This document shows positions 44,658 through 54,897 of a DNA stretch of 64,000 nt, piece after piece. Source of the DNA: Botryosphaeria dothidea (Eukaryota; Ascomycota; Dothideomycetes; Botryosphaeriales; Botryosphaeriaceae); the NCBI GenBank assembly GCA_011503125.2, contig WWBZ02000016.1, positions 2,480,001 to 2,544,000 on the forward strand, read 5' to 3'. The translations under genes were made by a program, and so were the position numbers. Position 1 is the first letter of the stretch. Every line of letters begins with the position of its first letter. The notes beneath the pieces are model-generated. The model worked only from the letters and a program-made list of their open reading frames with translations. It was not told the DNA's origin and made no database searches.

Positions 44658-45580
44658 ATGCGCTGGCCTTGGTCGAGCTCCGACGACGACGACCAGGAAT
44701 GGCGGAAGCGCCCCATATCGAAATGGAACGAGAACATCAACGCCATTGACTGGCAGCACTACACTGAGCCACGCCAGCTTATTCCTACCATCCTTCTGAC
44801 TGCGACTACGCTGTTCTTCGTCCGCGTCTACAAGTCATACCTACGGCGCATACCCAGCGTAGAACACATCAAGCCGACCTTCTTCCGCCAGCGCAGCCTC
44901 TTTGGCACTGTCACGAGAGTTGGGGATGCCGACAATTTCCATCTCTTCCATACACCGGGTGGAAAGCTAGCAGGTTGGGGCTGGTTACCAGGCCGGAGAG
45001 TGCCCACAAAGAGGGACGAACTGGCGGCGAAGACTGTACGATCCGCAAGCAGGAGCTCCACTCGCGATCGCTGCCCCAATAAATCTGACCAGATGAGTAG
45101 ATACATATCCGCATCGCCGGAATCGACGCCCCAGAGCTCGCCCACTTTGGTCGCCCCGCTCAGCCTTACTCTCAAGAAGCCCACGGCTGGCTGAAGAATT
45201 ACATCCTCAACCGAAAGGTGCGCGCGTACATCTACCGGCGCGACCAATACGACCGTGTTGTTGCATCGGTCCACGTTCGGCACCGGCTTTTCAGGAAAGA
45301 TGTTGGCTTAGAGATGCTGAAGACTGGACTGGCTACAGTGTACGAGGCTAGAACGGGCTCGGAATTTGGGGATCTTGAACAGAAGTACAGAGATGCGGAG
45401 GCACAGGCAAAGAAAGATAAGGTCGGGATGTGGGCACAGCCCTCGCGACTAGGGCGCTTCTTTGAAAAGTCGAAACAGGAATTGGAAAGCCCGCGGGAGT
45501 ACAAAAACAGGATGAAAGCAGAGGAGGAGAAACAAGCGCAGCTGAAAGAGGCGAAGGAGAAGCGACAGGGTAGGAAATGA
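44658..45580 (+). CDS. LCL3: Probable endonuclease Lcl3 (SNase fold, membrane-anchored)
   Basis: Staphylococcal-nuclease-like protein of fungal mitochondrial/ER membranes. Exons 44658..45035 and 45101..45580; 858 nt, 285 residues. An N-terminal acidic/Trp region ([15 protein letters not shown]) precedes one membrane helix ([22 protein letters not shown]). The SNase domain runs from [20 protein letters not shown] through [20 protein letters not shown] (catalytic Arg/Asp) to [16 protein letters not shown] and VGMW. The C-terminal tail is Lys/Glu-rich. The intron joins AKT to [12 protein letters not shown], matching orthologues. Confidence 0.93.
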
Positions 45581-46220
45581 TTGCTCTGGCAGGGTTCGCG
45601 CGTGCCGTTCATCGGTGCTGCACACCCCGGACCCTGAGATGGACTGTGTGGTTCAAGTGCAGGGCTGAATAGCCATACAAATCATGATGACAATAGTAAT
45701 GTGCATATGATAAATATGATCTCCGCGGCCGCGGGACGGAGGCAGGCAATCGGAATTTGTGGGCATTAGATCGCGCACAAACCAGCAGTACTCCATCCGT
45801 GCAGTATCGAAGAGTCAGAGCTTGTTGAGCTCCTCAGGATCAATTATCGATGCGGGAATTTGCAAAGGACAGGAGATGCGGAACATGACAGCCGTACCCC
45901 ACAGGCAGAGCGTCGATAATTCCTTTTTGCGATTGCATGCTGCGCCGTATGCCATCATTGGACCCACGGGGATGTGACAAGCAAAAGTCTGCGGGAGGGG
46001 CACAGGGCTTGCATGACGACCCGCGGTAGATAGCGCGTCCGATGTTCGGGAAGCCAAAAATTATTTCGTCCTTGGCCCGCACCGACACCATCGTAGGCGC
46101 AATCGCGGAGCTACCGAGCAACCGCTATTTCTTGACTCATCCTGCTCATAACCACCCGCTTCCTCTTCCTCTTTTTTCTTTCCCACAACCACTGAGCCAA
46201 CAACCACCACATCTCCGCGA
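45581..46220. other. Intergenic, LCL3 3' flank
   Basis: 640 bp with no supported gene. Confidence 0.45.
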
Positions 46221-46505
46221 ATGCGTGCTGCTGTGAGCATTTTCACTTCTCAGGTACGTGCCAGCCCGACGCGCTAAGCAGAGAAGCACCGAGCCCGCGC
46301 GACCAAAGGCGCCTACACCCTTTGATATGGGTGAAAAATACCCCGCCGATCTGTGGGAGAAGCGCACAAATGCATTCATGACACGAAAGCTGACACCTCT
46401 CTGCTGCAGGACTACATCTCTGGTGCGAACTTGATGCTGCCGCTTGCTGCCGTCGCTGTAACTAACCACCATGCAGACCACCTGTGGAAGGCTTCGATCA
46501 ACTAA
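46221..46505 (+). CDS. Candidate spliced micropeptide, 42 residues
   Basis: Exons 46221..46253 and 46410..46505 with a 156-nt GTACGT..CAG intron containing a GCTGAC branch-point-like site about 20 nt before the acceptor. The translated product starts MRAAVSIFTSQ, continues DYISGANLMLPLAAVAVTN and ends WKASIN; it is small, with a central hydrophobic segment, like many accessory subunits of mitochondrial membrane complexes. The ATG follows a CA-rich leader (CAACAACCACCACATC) as in expressed fungal genes. It does not match a family I can name. Alternatively the splice signals belong to a long, spliced 5' UTR of the downstream CPS gene. Confidence 0.4.
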
Positions 46506-46813
46506 AGCGTCTTCCACACCCCCAAACCCGCAATCCCCAAGCCATTGACGCCTTGCCCGAGCTTGTCGGCCCAATTGCGCACCAATTAAAATAGCGTCAC
46601 CGCCGACAGAGGGCCTGCCTGAACCCCGGCCCGCCTTATCACTTATCGCAACCACCGGCGCTTTAGTTTTTGCTTCGCGCCCTGCGAGCTCGGTGCCAGT
46701 CACTCATTAGCCTTTTCGCCCAACGCCAACCGCGACCCCCCTTCAACCTCCTCCAAGTTGAAGCTTGAAGAGGCTTGACTTGCCTCACCTGCTCCATCAA
46801 TCTTCCAACTTCA
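46506..46813. promoter_or_regulatory. Promoter/leader of CPA2
   Basis: 308 bp upstream of the CPS start codon. No arginine-attenuator-like uORF peptide was seen (that element belongs to the small subunit in other fungi). Confidence 0.35.
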
Positions 46814-49800
46814 ATGGCTTTGTCTGGTCGGCTGGCGCGTCGTGCGCCCAACCTCCTCCGCCAATGCCGCGTTGGAGCTACCCCGGTCCCTACCCGCTGC
46901 TTCACCGTCAGCGCTGCCTCCCCTTTAGTCTCTCTGAGGAAGGGTCAGACCGCTAGGGTTGAAGCTCAGCAACTTCGGGCTTTCTCCAGGGTTGCCGCTC
47001 TTCGCAGTGCCGAGGCTCCCAATGCACAGGCCTATCTCAACAGCGGCGCCATCGCCGGTGCTAGGGACCTCGTGGATGTCAAGAAGGTGTTAGTCATTGG
47101 CAGTGGTGGTCTTAGTATTGGTCAGGCTGGAGAGTTCGATTACTCTGGTGAGTCATTGCCACAAAATCAGCCTGTTGCGCCGTGAGCCCACGGTCGAAAT
47201 TGCTGCGAAAGCATGCCATTGGAGATCAATGGGCGTACTGGCGCGCAGCAGTAGCATTCGCGAAGGACAATTGATTACTGACTTGCTTTTGCTCTTAGGC
47301 TCCCAGGCACTGAAGGCTTTGAAGGAAGCCGGCGTGAAGTCGGTGCTTATCAACCCCAACATCGCTACCATTCAGACCTCCCACGTGCTCGCCGACGAGA
47401 TTTACTACCTCCCGGTTACTCCCGAATATGTCACGTACGTTATTGAGAAGGAGAGGCCCGATGGAATCTTCCTCAGCTTTGGTGGTCAGACTGCCCTCAA
47501 CCTGGGTGTCAAGTTGAACAAGATGGGTGTCCTGGAGCGTTTCAACGTCAAAGTCCTGGGAACTAGCATCAAGACTCTGGAGACGAGTGAAGACCGTGAC
47601 CTTTTCGCTAAGGCTCTCGGTGAGATCAACATTCCCATTGCTGAGTCGATTGCCGTCGGTACCATCGACGAGGCTCTGGACGCTGCAGACAAGGTTGGAT
47701 ACCCCATCATTGTCCGTGCTGCCTATGCTCTGGGTGGTCTCGGCTCTGGCTTTGCCAACAACAAGGAGGAACTCAGAAACCTGGCTGCCCGTTCCTTGAC
47801 CCTGTCTCCCCAGATCCTGGTTGAGAAGTCACTCAAGGGCTGGAAGGAAGCTGAGTACGAAGTTGTTCGTGATGCCAGCGACAACTGCATTACGGTCTGC
47901 AACATGGAGAACTTTGACCCTCTCGGTGTCCACACCGGTGACAGTATCGTCGTCTCCCCCAGTCAGACTTTTAGCGATGAGGAGTACCACATGCTCCGTT
48001 CCGCCTCCATCAAGATCGTCCGTCATCTTGGCGTCGTTGGCGAGTGTAACGTGCAGTACGCTCTGCAACCCGATGGTCTTGACTATAGGGTCATTGAGGT
48101 CAACGCCCGTCTTTCTCGTTCTTCTGCCCTCGCTTCGAAGGCTACTGGTTACCCCTTGGCCTACACTGCTGCCAAGATCGGTCTTGGACACACCCTCCCT
48201 GAGCTCCCCAATGCCGTCACCAAGACAACTACTGCCAACTTCGAGCCCAGTCTGGACTACATTGTCACCAAGATGCCTCGTTGGGATCTGAGCAAGTTCC
48301 AGAATGTTAAGCGGGACATTGGAAGCTCCATGAAGTCCGTCGGTGAGGTCATGGCTATTGGTAGGACTTTTGAGGAGTCCTTCCAGAAGGCTTGCCGTCA
48401 AGTCGACCCCAAGTTCCTCGGCTTCCAGGGTGACAAGTTCGACGACCTCGATGATGCTCTTGCCAACCCCACTGACAGGAGATGGCTCGCTGTTGGCCAG
48501 GCCATGTTCCACGAGGGCTACAGCGTTGACAGGATCCATGAGCTCAGCAAGATTGACAAGTGGTTCTTGTACAAGCTGCAGAACATTGTCGACTGCACCA
48601 ACGAGCTCAAGGAGATCGGTAGCCTCTTCGGCCTCAAGAAGGAGATCATCATGAAGGCGAAGAAGCTTGGTTTCTCTGACAAGCAGATTGCTCTTGCTGT
48701 CAACAGCACCGAGGATGAGGTTCGCGCCCGTCGGAAGAGCTTCGGCATCACTCCCTTCGTCAAGAAGATTGATACCCTGGCTGCTGAATTCCCTGCGGAC
48801 ACAAACTATCTGTACACCACTTACAACGCCTCCTCTCACGATGTCACCTTTGACGACCATGGTATTGTCGTCCTTGGCAGCGGTGTATACCGTATTGGTA
48901 GCTCCGTCGAGTTCGATTGGTCTGCTGTCATGGCCACCCAGTCCCTGAACAGACTTGGCAAGAAGACCGTTATGATCAACGTAAGTGTAATTTTTTTTCT
49001 TCAAACATACAACGCATGCTGACTTCCTTAATGTACAATCCCGAGACCTACAGCACAGATTTCGACGTTGCCGATAAACTCTACTTCGAGGAGCTTAGTT
49101 ACGAGCGTGTCATGGATATCTACGAGCTTGAGACTGCCAGCGGTGTCGTTGTCTCTGTCGGCGGTCAGCTTGCTCAGAACATTGCACTCAAGCTGCAGGA
49201 GGTTGGCAAGGCCAGAGTTCTCGGCACGGATCCCAACGACATCGATAAGGCTGAGGACAGGCATAAGTTCTCTCAGATTCTGGACTCGATTGGTGTCGAC
49301 CAGCCTAAGTGGAAGGAGCTCACCTCCTTCGACGAGGCTAAGCAGTTTGCTGAGAGCGTCGGCTACCCTGTTCTCGTCCGTCCCAGTTACGTCCTTTCTG
49401 GTGCTGCCATGACTGTCATCCGCACTGAGGGAGAGCTTGAGGAGAAGCTCACGGCCGCCAGCAACGTCTCTCCTGACCACCCTGTTGTCATTACTCAGTA
49501 CATCGAGGGCGCGCAGGAGATCGATGTTGACGCGGTTGCCAGCAACGGCCAGGTCCTCGTCCACGCCGTCAGTGAGCATGTCGAGAACGCAGGTGTCCAC
49601 TCCGGTGACGCTACTCTCGTCCTTCCTCCCGTCAACCTCGACCAGAAGATCCTCGAGCGCTGCAAGGGGATCGCAGACAAGGTTGCCAAGGCCTGGAACA
49701 TCACTGGTCCTTTCAACATGCAGATCATCAAGGCCGATGACCCCGAGGGCAGCGAGGCTTCGCTCAAGGTCATCGAGTGCAACCTGCGTGCTTCTCGTTC

Positions 49801-50521
49801 GTTCCCCTTCGTCAGCAAGGTCCTCGGTACCAACTTCATCGATGTTGCCAGCAAGGCTCTCCTCGGCCGTGACGTTCCTGAGCCCGTTGACCTCATGGCT
49901 GAGAAGCGCGACTACGTCGCCACCAAGGTGCCCCAGTTCTCGTGGACCCGTCTTGCTGGTGCTGATCCCTACCTTGGCGTCGAGATGGCCAGTACTGGTG
50001 AGATGGCTTGCTTTGGTAAAGACTTGGTTGAGGCTTACTGGACTTCCGTCCAGTCCATGATGAACTTCCGCGTCCCTGAGCCTGGTGAGGGTCTCCTCTT
50101 CGGTGGTGACATCTCCAAGCCTGAGCTCGCCAAGATCGTCGACTACCTTGCCCCGCTCGGCTACAAGCTGTACGCCGCCAACGACGAGGTCAAGAACCAC
50201 CTTGAGCAGGCTTCCAAGGACGGCAGCGTCTCAGTCGAGGTCATCGAATTCCCTAAGGAGGACAAGCGTGCCCTGCGTGAGGTCTTCGAGAAGTACGACA
50301 TCCGTGGTGTTTTCAACCTTGCCAAGACCAGGGCCAGCAGCCTGGTGGACGAGGACTACGTCATGCGTAGGAATGCTGTCGACTTTGGTGTCCCGCTCTT
50401 CATGGAGCCCAAGACTGCCCAGCTCTTCGCTCAGTGCTGCAGCGAGAAGCTACCTCGCCAGGAGGGTATCCCGAACGAGGTCAGGAAGTGGAGCGAATTC
50501 ATTGGCAGCAAGCCTTTGTAA
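46814..50521 (+). CDS. CPA2: Arginine-specific carbamoyl-phosphate synthase, large subunit
   Basis: Mitochondrial ATP-consuming synthetase subunit making carbamoyl phosphate for arginine (arg-3 in Neurospora). Exons 46814..47147, 47299..48980 and about 49034..50521; 1167 residues with that last start. The presequence [19 protein letters not shown] is Arg-rich. Two homologous synthetase halves are clear: the first from [21 protein letters not shown] with ATP-grasp [12 protein letters not shown], the second from [18 protein letters not shown] with [17 protein letters not shown], and a C-terminal MGS-like domain ([20 protein letters not shown]). Intron 2 is problematic: the conserved [12 protein letters not shown] requires splicing at TG (49032-49033), as no AG precedes TAC. 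The first downstream AG (49044-49045) keeps frame but deletes Tyr-Asn-Pro-Glu. Confidence 0.94.
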
Positions 50522-52505
50522 ACTCCCCCATTTCTCCTTGCTTTCCTTTTTCATTTGGCTTTCACGGACGACCTTAAAAAAAAAAAAGTTTTGTCGTTTC
50601 TTTATCCTCTTGGAACCTTTTTGTATTATTGCGTTATGCGGGGCGTATGGCTGCTTGTATGCCCTGATCTTTCATACCAGGTGGAGACGGGTTCGGGAAA
50701 ATGTAGATATGGATGGGTCATAGCAGCAAAGCGGAGGTATTCCTAAATACTACGGAAATGCCACATAGGACAATCGTAACGGTTTGAACATTTTGGTGCC
50801 TAAGAATTTTGCTACCGTGGGAGTCCTTATGCGTGAGGTTACTTAACGTCTACGTCTTTTCTGTCACCGGTCTGCACAACGATGGAGATGCTAATCGGTT
50901 GCTGCAGAAGTATAGGCTGGCGATTTTGAACATGTAAAAGCTCTCCTGTCAAGCCTCTCGAGTGTGTAAATAGAAAAGTGCAGGAAGGAAGGAAGGAAGC
51001 GATGCTTGTCATGTGTCATAAGCGGCGGCAGTCTCTGGCAAGCATAACTTCGTAGGGAGTGGAAGCATTCGTCCGGACGCGGGCGTGTTGCATTTTTAGG
51101 AACAAACTCATCCGGACGAATGCTTCCACTCCCCATAGGTTTTACATTGATCTTCTGTGGAAAATCACATATGGCGCTCACCATCGGCTGCGATACCCCT
51201 CTGTACAATGGCCAATCTCGCTTACTCCCGTGAGTCCACCAACGACGTGTACAGCTATCCTGCTGCCTGTTGGTTTAAGCCACCAAAAAAATGGGAAAGG
51301 AATTGATCGAAAGCCTCGTAAGGCGGTTGCCCAAGTCACACCTGCATCCTGGACTTGGCCTGAAAAAAGCCTGTTGATCTGATACCGCAAGAGCATCTCA
51401 GAGCTTACGAAATACAGGTGCCTACTGACCGCCCTTCAAGCCACCGGGGCAAGGATCGCAAACTCGGTTCCCGAGACATGATTCCAAAGCCTTTGAATCG
51501 AAAAGGCCTCTCATAGCTTGCGAAATCGAGCTGCCTGTTGGCCTTGGCGCGCGGTGTGGCTTTAATAGGCAAAGTGTGTGCCAGCTACGAGGGCCAGGTC
51601 CTCATTCCCGCTGTGGAGTAAGTGCGGGATAAAAAAAAAGTTGGCATGAACACGAATAGATAAGAGATCTCGGAGATTTGATTCTCTGGTTGAGGAATAG
51701 CCGCTGCAAGGAAAAATGTACAACAGGCTGCTTGTTTTGACGCGCGGGTGGTGTTCGTAAGCACTTGCTGCCTTAGCAAGGAATTCCCCTCCAACGTGAC
51801 TATCCCGATATGGAAAATGTGGGGAAGAGAGTGAGGCAATGCTGGCAGAGGTTTCTTTCCAAAATTGCGCGTGATGCGTCTTTTTTTTCTATTCCGTGGT
51901 TGACGAGAGTTCCCGTATCTGTTTGCGCAACGCGTCCTATTCTCCTCCCGGTCCTTTATTGTCTGCGTTGTGAACGCGTCGAATCCTGCTGCCTGAAGGT
52001 GTATGTAAGCACCATTTTGTATGCCTCTCGATTCAGCCACACCGGGCCGAGGCGCTCGACTAGAGAGGTTGGTAGGTGCCATGTCAGCGGCGGCCAAGCG
52101 GGAGAGGAACAAGGTTGTATTACGAGGTTGTGGTGAGACGGCGCATGACTCTTTCGAAAGCTGAATGCATCTAAATGGTGTGAAAGCTCGAGAAAGATGT
52201 ATATAAAGCGGTTGTCTCTTGCCACTCCAACCTGAGGATACGAACACTACAGTGCTCAGGCATCTTTTACCGCCAACCCCCCACCGTCTCTCGACCACGT
52301 TTGTCTTCAACTATCTCTGCGTTATTCCAACAGAGGAATCAACAAACCCATCTAGCAACTCACCCTCCAAACCGCCAAACTGTATTCCCAACCACCCCCA
52401 CCCGCTCTGGCATTCAGCCTCTCCTACGGCCTCTCTCTATCACCGCACCCCCTCGACCACACAACTTGTTCCAACGAGAGGACAACAGCACCGAATCAAG
52501 CAACA
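50522..52505. other. 2-kb spacer with small repeats
   Basis: Apart from the inverted repeat at 51,055-51,133 and a diverged 34-bp direct repeat (51,397 and 51,510), I see no gene. A 241-codon minus-strand frame (51,585-52,310) lacks protein-like features. 52,210-52,505 is the CA/CT-rich leader of the next gene. Confidence 0.5.
51055..51133. repeat. Perfect 23-bp inverted repeat (short hairpin element)
   Basis: Arms 51055-51077 and 51111-51133 are exact reverse complements (core GTGGAAGCATTCGTCCGG), separated by 33 nt. Such a long perfect stem suggests a small mobile element end-to-end or a structured RNA; no coding content. Confidence 0.85.
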
Positions 52506-52910
52506 ATGAACAATCCACACGAGAATCAAACCCGGTCCCTCAAAGCGAAGGAGGCCACAGAGAAGGATAGCCTCTACTCGCGGCAATCCATCGACACTCT
52601 TCCGCGCTACACTGAGAATGTCGAAACTAGCCAGCAAGGGTGCGTCCGAAACCATTTCCCTTTACCCCTCGATATCTCTTCACCTATCCACGCTAACATT
52701 TTGCTTCTTGACAGTGCATCCACCAAACAAAAATCCAAAATCTCCGCTACCTTGGACCACGTCAAAGCCAAGATGACGCGAGAGCCAGAGACGCCCGAAC
52801 GCGCGGCGGCGAAGGCAGCTGAAAAGGCTCGGCGGGAGGAGGAATACAAGAGGTTAGGGTTGGGGGAGAGGACCAAGTTTGGTGTGGGTGGGACGAGCTG
52901 GAGTGGGTGA
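52506..52910 (+). CDS. Small conserved fungal protein, function unknown
   Basis: Exons 52506..52639 and 52715..52910 (GTGCGT..CAG intron); 330 nt, 109 residues. It has a polar N-terminus (MNNPHENQTRSLKAKEAT), then a Lys-rich stretch KQKSKISATLDHVKAKMTREP and a helical Ala/Glu/Arg segment (PERAAAKAAEKARREEEYKR) ending GLGERTKFGVGGTSWSG. It is highly charged with no membrane segment or known domain. The ATG follows a CA-rich leader typical of expressed genes. Low-complexity helical composition makes distant similarity hard to judge. Confidence 0.65.
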   Translation: MNNPHENQTRSLKAKEATEKDSLYSRQSIDTLPRYTENVETSQQGCVRNHFPLPLDISSPIHANILLLDSASTKQKSKISATLDHVKAKMTREPETPERAAAKAAEKARREEEYKRLGLGERTKFGVGGTSWSG

Positions 52911-53388
52911 TTTGGAAGGGAATTGCTATCGTTTGTCTTTTTGTTATTTTTGTTTCTACCTCTCCTCTCAGGAACAAGCCAATGGAGTTGGCGGAAGAGC
53001 AAATTGCAAGGCTAAGTCTCGGGCTGTCGGACTCTAGAATGTTCGGGCCTCGCCTATTGAAGCTCGAGAAGGGAGTTCCTGGTATTTTCCTATTTTTCGG
53101 AAGGCTCTCGCTACACTACTCAATTAGAGGGAATGATTTGATTCTCTCCACTACGACGGTTTGCTGGATTTTGAAGATTTGCATTCATTGTCGTCTGCTT
53201 TCTTCGTTTTCTTTGCCCTACAGACTCTCCAATTACATTGATCGGACTCTCCTGTCATTTTGAGCCTATGCCATGCTTTCATGATTGGATCACAGCGTAC
53301 AAGCGTCCCGGTCCATCGTGATGCTGCTGCGGCCTTCCAGGCCACAGTGTGATATGTTGCCGTACATGGTATCTGGTTGTTATTTCGC
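52911..53388. other. Convergent spacer before ARPC2
   Basis: 3' flanks of the 109-residue protein gene and ARPC2; no gene seen. Confidence 0.45.
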
Positions 53389-54666
53389 TTAGAAGTTGAC
53401 CTTGAAGGTACGACCGCTGGCCGTCTTCCTTTCCTTCTCTTCCGTTTCGGGCCTGGCTCTGCGGAGGACTGCAATGCATCAGCAAACACGATAGTAATAA
53501 CGTACAAGACAATTCGCATACCCTGGAGGAAGTCGGCGGTACGTCTCCTCATTCTCGAGTGGATGTAGGCCTTGGAAGCCTTGATGTGGTAGTGGAAGTA
53601 GTCACGGAAGGTCTGGATGTGCGAGATGACCTCGTAACGGCGTTGAGCGGTCAAATGCCTCGGGAAAAGGACTGAACGAATTAGCACTGTGAATAGGGAA
53701 CATCAGAAGATGACATCATACCGAAGGTAATGTAGCCAACCTCTCCCTTCTGAGCCTGAGCAACCTCAGGCTGTCCCTGAAGTTCAAGAGGAGGGTCATT
53801 CCTGAAGAGAACCTGGGGGGCGTTCTGGATGGCCCGCCTTCTCGCATCGACGAATTCCTAATTAAATATGCTCAGTATTTCGTTGACATGATACGAGGGC
53901 TTCGTTCCGGCATACCTGAAGGAAAACCTTGCCGAATATACGGTCCGTCTCTTCCTTGAACACGGTGCTGAAGATGACCGTGACTCTGTCGAAGCTCGCC
54001 TTAATGTAGATAGCTTCCTCCTCACGGTAGTGGATCGCGCGGACCTCGCCGCCCTCACGCACACCCTGCGGGGCCGACTCGGAGGTGTATTTGGATGCCT
54101 CCTCCTGCAGAGCGGCGAACTCATCGAAAGCCTGCTCGAAAGGAGCGGCCATGGCGTGGCGCTTCAGCAGCGAGATGCGGCGGACCAGTTCATCGCGGGC
54201 CTCTGTGTAGGCAACAGTGTATCAGCAACGCCATCCCCCAATTGACACCTTCTGTACTGTTTGCCATACCTTGCTCGGCGGGTAGGTCCTCGAGATCGAC
54301 CTGAATAGAAAAATCGTAGCCGGACTCCGGAGCGATAATGTAGGGGCCGTACTCGCGCTCCAGCACCTCCTGTGCTCCGTACTTGACCAGCTCCTGGAAG
54401 CAGCGCACGGCGATGGAGACGACGATCTTGGTCTTGGACTCGGGGGTGGAGATGTGGAAGGTTACGCCATCGAAGTCGGAGACGATCTGGTCGATGGAGG
54501 TCGGAGCCGCCCTGGGCGGAGTCAGTATTCAGGCCGGGCGGGCATGCACTTGGCGGGGGTGCTCCGGGGGCTTGGGGCGGCGGCATTGGGCAGGAGAAGC
54601 GTACCCGGAGAAGCGGTCGTTGAGCAGCGACTCGATGAGCACGTTCTGGTAGTCGAGAAGCAGCAT
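53389..54666 (-). CDS. ARC35: Arp2/3 complex subunit 2 (p34-Arc)
   Basis: Core subunit of the actin-nucleating Arp2/3 complex. Six exons: 54666..54605, 54511..54270, 54202..53916, 53857..53722, 53671..53522, 53468..53389; 957 nt, 318 residues, the usual length. The N-terminus [21 protein letters not shown] and the segments [56 protein letters not shown] and [11 protein letters not shown] are diagnostic. The last 80-nt exon supplies the basic tail ending RTFKVNF. It is divergent from UTP12 across 231 bp. Confidence 0.95.
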
Positions 54667-54897
54667 GGTGGGCGGGCGGTCGGAGACGGGTGGTGGAGGT
54701 GGAGGGATGTGAGCTCCGGGGGGGGTGGGATGGGCGTTGCTGGCGGTGGTGGAGCAGTCAATCAGGCCGTGGTCCGCCCTACGAGTGCCAAGAACGTGGG
54801 GCTTCGGCCGGGCCTGATCGCCGCTGTCGAAACGCCAAAAAGTCGGCCGCGTCGAAAAAGTTGCGACCAGGTGCAGACAACGACCAATCCGCCCGCC
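54667..54897. promoter_or_regulatory. Divergent promoter, ARC35 / UTP12
   Basis: A 231-bp GC-rich spacer between divergent start codons. Confidence 0.45.

Noticed and set aside
47829..49004. 391-codon minus-strand frame
   Set aside because: Antisense to the CPS coding exon; codon bias of the real gene keeps the opposite strand open. The same applies to 49028-50200.
51585..52310. 241-codon minus-strand frame
   Set aside because: No motif, no plausible domain, and it overlaps the leader of the 109-residue gene.
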